Shown: piece by piece, positions 6,465-9,188 of the stretch
Numbering within the stretch: the first letter of the stretch is position 1
How the letters are laid out: the number at the start of each line of letters is the position of its first letter
Assembly (NCBI GenBank): GCA_964448305.1
Contig: CAYUWB010000038.1
Span: 1-9,188, forward strand
Origin: Thioglobus_C sp964448305
Lineage (GTDB): Bacteria > Pseudomonadota > Gammaproteobacteria > PS1 > Pseudothioglobaceae
Direction of reading: 5' to 3'
DNA: 9,188 bases
The notes under the pieces: model-generated
Database searches by the model: none
What the model was told of the DNA's origin: nothing
Seen by the model: only the letters and a program-made list of their open reading frames with translations
Made by a program: the position numbers and the translations under genes

Positions 6465-6790
6465 CATAATTTTTTTATTCCACATAAATGTCTTATAGGA
6501 CTAACACAATATAATGGCAAGAGAGGAAATGTTATAGGATGTGATTTTTTTTCTATTTCTAACACAACACCGTTTTCTTTTAATTCACTTATCATACACG
6601 CTACATAATCTCTGGGTACTGTGTCAACAATTAATCCTTTTGATGACCATTCAAATAATATCCAACTTTGTGTTAAACTGTTATATCGTAAAGCAAAGGT
6701 ATGAGAAAATTTTTTTCTAAATATTGTAAAAACATTCCACCATCCCCAACTTTTAGAACCTACGAAACATATTAGCCACTTTTCTTCCAC
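6465..6790 (-). CDS. Possible permuted papain-fold (NlpC/P60-like) protein, C terminus missing
   Basis: About 108 residues are visible from a GTG start (6790-6788) that overlaps the 3' end of the terminase gene by 38 bases. A TTG at 6826 is an alternative start; ribosome binding sites are weak for both. The protein begins near EEKWLICFVGSKSWGWWNVF, then KKFSHTFALRYNSLTQSWI, FEWSSKGLIVDTV, a helix, and PLYCVSPIRHLCGIKKL before the gap. The order His (in FSHTFALRY), strand-rich core, then Cys at the start of a helix (CVSPIRHLCGI) fits circularly permuted NlpC/P60-type papain folds. There the catalytic His precedes the Cys. Position right after the terminase suggests a virion or packaging-linked role. 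I infer the fold from motif order only; a non-enzymatic role is equally possible. Confidence 0.6.
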
Positions 6791-8288
6791 GATTTTTTCC
6801 AAATGGATTAAAATTTCTTTGCACAACTGTAGCTCTTGCTTTAAAAGAACTATTTGTTGTTACCTTACGACCTTCTCCTCCACCAATAACAGCATATTGT
6901 AATGCATCATGTATGTGAGAAAATCTATTTTTATTTGGTCGTTCATCATATTTTTCTTGTCCGACTACTTGCATACGTCTGTATTGGTAGCCGCCTTCAA
7001 ATCCTGCAATTAATGTAGGGCAGGTGGGGGATATTTGAAAGGCGGCATTACCTTCTACCATACGATTTAATACATTTTCAACTGCTTCTACTCGCAACAT
7101 TGGATCGTTGGTTGTAGCTGGAACAGCATTAATGCCATTAGCTCGTAAGATCATAAATGGGGTATGTTCATCAGTTTGTGCCATTTGATTACCAGCAGGA
7201 TCTCCAATATAACGTATATCGTTATCGGACCATCCTTGTCTAGCTATTTCATGCTTTAACACTTCACTAAATCGTGTAGCTCCCATATCATTTGCTATTA
7301 ATTCATGTAAAATCTTCCATTTTCCGCCCATACTTTGCTGGCAAAAGACTGCCGCAGGGGTTCTACCAAAATCTATACCTACTAAAATTTCTCCAGATGT
7401 AGATTTTATAGGAGCATTGCTTACATGTGTTTCTGATTTAAACATAGGATAGACAGCTTTACCATCCATTAACGTTTGATACTTATTTAAAACGTAAACT
7501 TTAACCCAAGGCCGACTTTTTCCTAAAATTATCTTATTATAGTAATCATCTTTTAAATTTTCAGCGTTTTCTCTCTCTTTATTGATTTCATATCCTTCTA
7601 ATGCGCCTTCTTTATTAACTTTTTCTAGCATTGCGCCTGGTTGTGTAAAAAATTGCCAATCATCAGGCTTAATTAACGTCATTTTTTCTTCATCGGTGAT
7701 ATATTCCGGCGTTGGCACTTCTCCAGACATAATTCCCCACCAATGCGTTTCATCTGGGCTGTTTGTATCCATAATGACACCTGACCACGTTGGTCCACCG
7801 TCTTTCATAGACGGAAAACGCCCTACTCTCATAGTACAAGCATCAACAATAGACTTCGGAATCTCTCGTGCTTCGTTAATCCATAAACCTGTTAACTCTA
7901 AAGACAATAATTTTTTAACATCGGATTGATTATCCAGAGCTAAAAAAATAATTTCTGCTTCAACGACAGATTTATCAGGTAATCCAAATCGCATATGATG
8001 GGTATATGGTGGCGACCAATTAAATTTACCCATATCATCAGCAAACCAATCACGCCATGTCTTAATAGTCGTTGTTTTTAATTGTGGATTGGTGTTTCTA
8101 ATCACAGCCCATCGGCTTCTACGTAATCCTTTATTATCTATCTTCTGGGAACACGCTTTACGCATAATTTCAAAACAACATGCAACACTCTTACCACTAC
8201 CTACAGGACCACGCAATCCTCGAACAAAATTCTCGGACTTCATAAAATTTTTAGCAACTTGTCCTGGTGGTTTATAATCTATTTTCAT
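6753..8288 (-). CDS. terL: Terminase large subunit (packaging ATPase/nuclease)
   Basis: The motor that pumps DNA into the procapsid and cuts the concatemer, docked on the portal during packaging. It is 511 residues. The N-terminal ATPase has a Walker A motif GPVGSGKS (residues 27-34). The Walker B-like strand LTGLWINEAREI (about 132-143) has E139 as the probable catalytic Glu and Asn where most ATPases have Asp. MDTNSPDETHWW (about 173-184) sits at the coupling motif. The C-terminal RNase H-like nuclease shows GIDFGRTPAAVF (D306), YIGDPAGN (D363) and SHIHDALQYAV (D461), a plausible acidic triad. The start overlaps the upstream stop as ATGA, with no good ribosome binding site, which suggests translational re-initiation. 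The last codons (KNRGRKVANMFRRF) are strongly basic. The gene appears intact. Confidence 0.96.
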   Translation of the reverse strand: MKIDYKPPGQVAKNFMKSENFVRGLRGPVGSGKSVACCFEIMRKACSQKIDNKGLRRSRWAVIRNTNPQLKTTTIKTWRDWFADDMGKFNWSPPYTHHMRFGLPDKSVVEAEIIFLALDNQSDVKKLLSLELTGLWINEAREIPKSIVDACTMRVGRFPSMKDGGPTWSGVIMDTNSPDETHWWGIMSGEVPTPEYITDEEKMTLIKPDDWQFFTQPGAMLEKVNKEGALEGYEINKERENAENLKDDYYNKIILGKSRPWVKVYVLNKYQTLMDGKAVYPMFKSETHVSNAPIKSTSGEILVGIDFGRTPAAVFCQQSMGGKWKILHELIANDMGATRFSEVLKHEIARQGWSDNDIRYIGDPAGNQMAQTDEHTPFMILRANGINAVPATTNDPMLRVEAVENVLNRMVEGNAAFQISPTCPTLIAGFEGGYQYRRMQVVGQEKYDERPNKNRFSHIHDALQYAVIGGGEGRKVTTNSSFKARATVVQRNFNPFGKNRGRKVANMFRRF

Positions 8289-8476
8289 TCAACACTATGT
8301 GTATCAACACCCTTCTTAATTAATTGTTCAGCAACTTCTGGTCCTAAACTTTCAATTAACTTATCGGCTTCTCTTACATTAAAATGTTGCTTCGGATAAT
8401 TCTTCATATGTATCCCAAATACAATTTCTCGCAATCTTCGATGATCTCTTGCACTTAATGTATCTATAAAACTCAT
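8285..8476 (-). CDS. Conserved-looking small protein between the terminase subunits
   Basis: A 63-residue soluble protein, predicted helical: DTLSARDHRRLREIVFGIHM, then YPKQHFNVREADKLIESLGP and EVAEQLIKKGVD. No cysteine, signal or membrane segment is visible. It has a good ribosome binding site (AAGGAAGGA upstream of ATG), and its TGA overlaps the terminase ATG, tying its translation to that of the large subunit. Proteins of this size and character are common beside terminase genes in marine podoviruses, but I know of no proven function. A packaging accessory role is an inference from the coupling. Confidence 0.75.
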   Translation of the reverse strand: MSFIDTLSARDHRRLREIVFGIHMKNYPKQHFNVREADKLIESLGPEVAEQLIKKGVDTHSVE

Positions 8477-8595
8477 GTGTGTGAATCCTTCCTTTTTAAC
8501 TTATAACGTGTGAGTAATAGGTTTATAAGTATTTCATCGCTTTTTTTTAACCCCCTTCTCCCTGTGGCTAGCATTGAAAGGGGCCCCACATTACT
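8477..8595 (-). promoter_or_regulatory. Spacer after the small terminase gene with GC-rich foldable segment
   Basis: A 119-base non-coding spacer. It begins with AGTAATGTG (shared motif, copy C), then a GC-rich stretch with the perfect palindrome GGGGCCCC (8580-8587). It ends in an AT-rich part with A8 and the ribosome binding site of the next gene. TGTGG (8590-8586) can pair with CCACA (8567-8563), and CCCCTT (8583-8578) with AAGGGG (8557-8552). The two pairings cross, so an H-type pseudoknot is possible. No T tract follows on the minus strand, so it is not an intrinsic terminator for these genes. A promoter, RNA leader or packaging-related site are the options. Confidence 0.45.
8587..8593 (-). 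promoter_or_regulatory. Shared intergenic motif, copy C (before the 63-residue gene)
   Basis: The minus strand reads TAATGTG two bases after the small terminase stop. With the preceding AG it shares nine bases (AGTAATGTG) with copy A, then diverges into the GC-rich segment. It is the weakest of the three copies. Confidence 0.38.
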
Positions 8596-9033
8596 TTAAT
8601 CGACACCGAAGTTTATCTGCACTGCTGTAGTTGGTCTAACAGGTTCGCTTCTGATTCCAGCTCTGTCCATTAAATCTCTGCTAGCTTCTAGTCTTACATT
8701 ACCTGACTTGTGTTCGAGTAGTGATACCATAGTTGCCATAGCTTGACTGCCATGCCATCCCAACACACTTAATGCTAATTCTTTTCTATAGTCCGAAACA
8801 TGTTGCTTTTGTGCCGTTCTCCACGCCCATGCTTTGTTTGCACCTATGCGTCTGCTTGCTTCGGTTACGTTGCAACCATCATGCAATACTGCATGTACTA
8901 ATTCAGCTTGTTGGTCTGTTACTTTAGGATGATTAATTCGTATTGTGTTTGCGGATAATTCTATCTCATCCATTGGCACAATCCCACGTTTATATTTCTG
9001 TGCTTGTTCAGGATTTGCGTTCTGTTTACTCAT
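8596..9033 (-). CDS. terS: Terminase small subunit (DNA recognition)
   Basis: A 145-residue protein that should bind the packaging site and deliver DNA to the large subunit. A variable N-terminal segment (1-38) precedes a helix-turn-helix: VTDQQAELVHAVLHDG, then CNVTEASRRIGANKAWAWRT (about 54-73), with the helix pair and Gly turn of small terminases. An oligomerisation-type helical region follows, ending in NVRLEASRDLMDRAGIR (about 112-128). That end pattern, a helix closing in LLDRAG or LMDRAG, is frequent in small terminases. The C-terminal tail is short (TTAVQINFGVD). The ribosome binding site is weak for the chosen ATG. Met21 (MDEIELSANT) has GGGAT upstream and is an alternative start. 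It is the first gene of the visible operon. Confidence 0.85.
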   Translation of the reverse strand: MSKQNANPEQAQKYKRGIVPMDEIELSANTIRINHPKVTDQQAELVHAVLHDGCNVTEASRRIGANKAWAWRTAQKQHVSDYRKELALSVLGWHGSQAMATMVSLLEHKSGNVRLEASRDLMDRAGIRSEPVRPTTAVQINFGVD

Positions 9034-9188
9034 GTGATGCCAATTTCAATTAACGTAATTGTTAACTATATAGATAACTGCTCACAAAATGTCGTCAATT
9101 CACATTATATAACGTATTGTTATAACACAGTTATTTTTCAAGATTTCGTAAACGTGTGGTAGGCAAGAGTTCACAAACGAACTGATGT
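9034..9188 (-). promoter_or_regulatory. Leader upstream of the terminase operon
   Basis: 155 bases up to the window edge with no gene visible. It contains the inverted repeat TATAAC-AATAC-GTTATA (9124-9108) and a consensus -10 hexamer TATAAT (9109-9104) overlapping it, without a good -35. It also holds shared motif copy B (9107-9096), a -35-like TTGACG (9098-9093) with a poor -10 (TATCTA, 9076-9071), and the imperfect direct repeat ACAATACGTTAT / ACAATTACGTTAAT. A short hairpin AGTTC-(6)-GAACT lies at 9183-9168 with no T tract. A promoter for the packaging and structural operon is likely here, but its exact type is not resolved. Confidence 0.5.
9096..9107 (-). promoter_or_regulatory. Shared intergenic motif, copy B (before small terminase gene)
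   Basis: The minus strand reads TAATGTGAATTG, identical over 12 bases to copy A before the capsid gene. It lies 62 bases before the small terminase start and overlaps a TATAAT hexamer at its 5' side. Confidence 0.5.

Noticed and set aside
6265..6608. Two plus-strand open frames running through the third gap
   Set aside because: They exist only because the N run is treated as open; both are opposite portal or the papain-like gene and show no coding character.
7582..7929. Plus-strand open frame opposite terL
   Set aside because: Antisense of the terminase ATPase-nuclease region; no independent evidence of coding.
8089..8277. Plus-strand open frame opposite the terL N terminus
   Set aside because: It mirrors the Walker A region in antisense and has no start signals.
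8557..8579. Minus-strand CACAGGGAGA preceded by weak similarity to the T7 class III promoter
   Set aside because: The GGGAGA initiation-like end matches, but the upstream recognition part aligns poorly (about 13 of 23 overall, six of them GGGAGA), and no second copy exists in the other spacers. It is more likely part of the GC-rich foldable segment.
9071..9098. Sigma70-type promoter TTGACG-16-TATCTA before terS
   Set aside because: The -35 is good but the -10 matches only half the consensus. It is kept as a possibility in the leader entry rather than called as a promoter.
9168..9183. Short hairpin AGTTC-ACAAAC-GAACT as a terminator of an upstream gene
   Set aside because: The stem is only 5 bp and no T tract follows on either strand; the upstream gene is outside the window.
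1..9188. tRNA genes, CRISPR arrays, insertion sequences, integration sites
   Set aside because: I found no cloverleaf-like segments, regularly spaced repeats, transposase fragments or terminal inverted repeats on either strand.

Overview
This window looks like part of the structural (late) module of a tailed bacteriophage with a short, T7-type tail (podovirus morphology). Every convincing gene is on the minus strand, so transcription runs from base 9188 toward base 1. The DNA is AT-rich (roughly one third G+C by eye). The virion genes follow the T7 order portal, scaffold, capsid, gp11-like, gp12-like. The low G+C and this protein set resemble uncultured marine podoviruses such as pelagiphages infecting SAR11-type hosts. 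That host assignment is an inference from general appearance; no host marker is visible. There are no tRNAs, integrase, lysis genes, RNA polymerase or replication genes here.

Layout in transcription order: (1) 9188-9034, a leader with promoter-like and repeat motifs. (2) 9033-8596, small terminase subunit. (3) 8595-8477, a GC-rich spacer able to form crossing stems. (4) 8476-8285, a 63-residue protein of unknown function. (5) 8288-6753, large terminase subunit. (6) 6790-6465, a possible permuted papain-fold protein, truncated by an assembly gap. (7) 6363-6325, the tail end of a small glycine-rich protein. (8) 6324-4762, portal, truncated by a gap at its C terminus. (9) 4661-4443, the C-terminal 72 residues of a small basic protein. 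(10) 4436-3681, scaffolding protein. (11) 3680-3523, a leader that looks structured. (12) 3522-2692, major capsid protein. (13) 2679-2407, a 90-residue possible decoration protein. (14) 2397-2365, an intrinsic terminator. (15) 2350-1760, gp11-like tail adaptor. (16) 1758-97, gp12-like tail nozzle with an internal gap. (17) 96-1, the first 32 codons of a probable internal virion protein.

The proteins form one assembly pathway. The scaffold guides coat protein into a procapsid built on the portal. The two terminase subunits dock on the portal and package the DNA. The gp11-like and gp12-like proteins then close and extend the portal channel as a stubby tail. Genes are tightly packed, with stop/start overlaps and abutments, so translational coupling is likely. 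The exceptions are three spacers longer than 100 bases (before TerS, after TerS, before the capsid gene). These three share a minus-strand motif, TAATGTG, that I found nowhere else on that strand.

Three runs of exactly 100 N (1324-1423, 4662-4761, 6365-6464) look like scaffolding placeholders of unknown true length. Any reading frame drawn across them is provisional. They hide part of the nozzle gene, the portal C terminus, the start of the small basic protein, and the junction of two small genes between terminase and portal.
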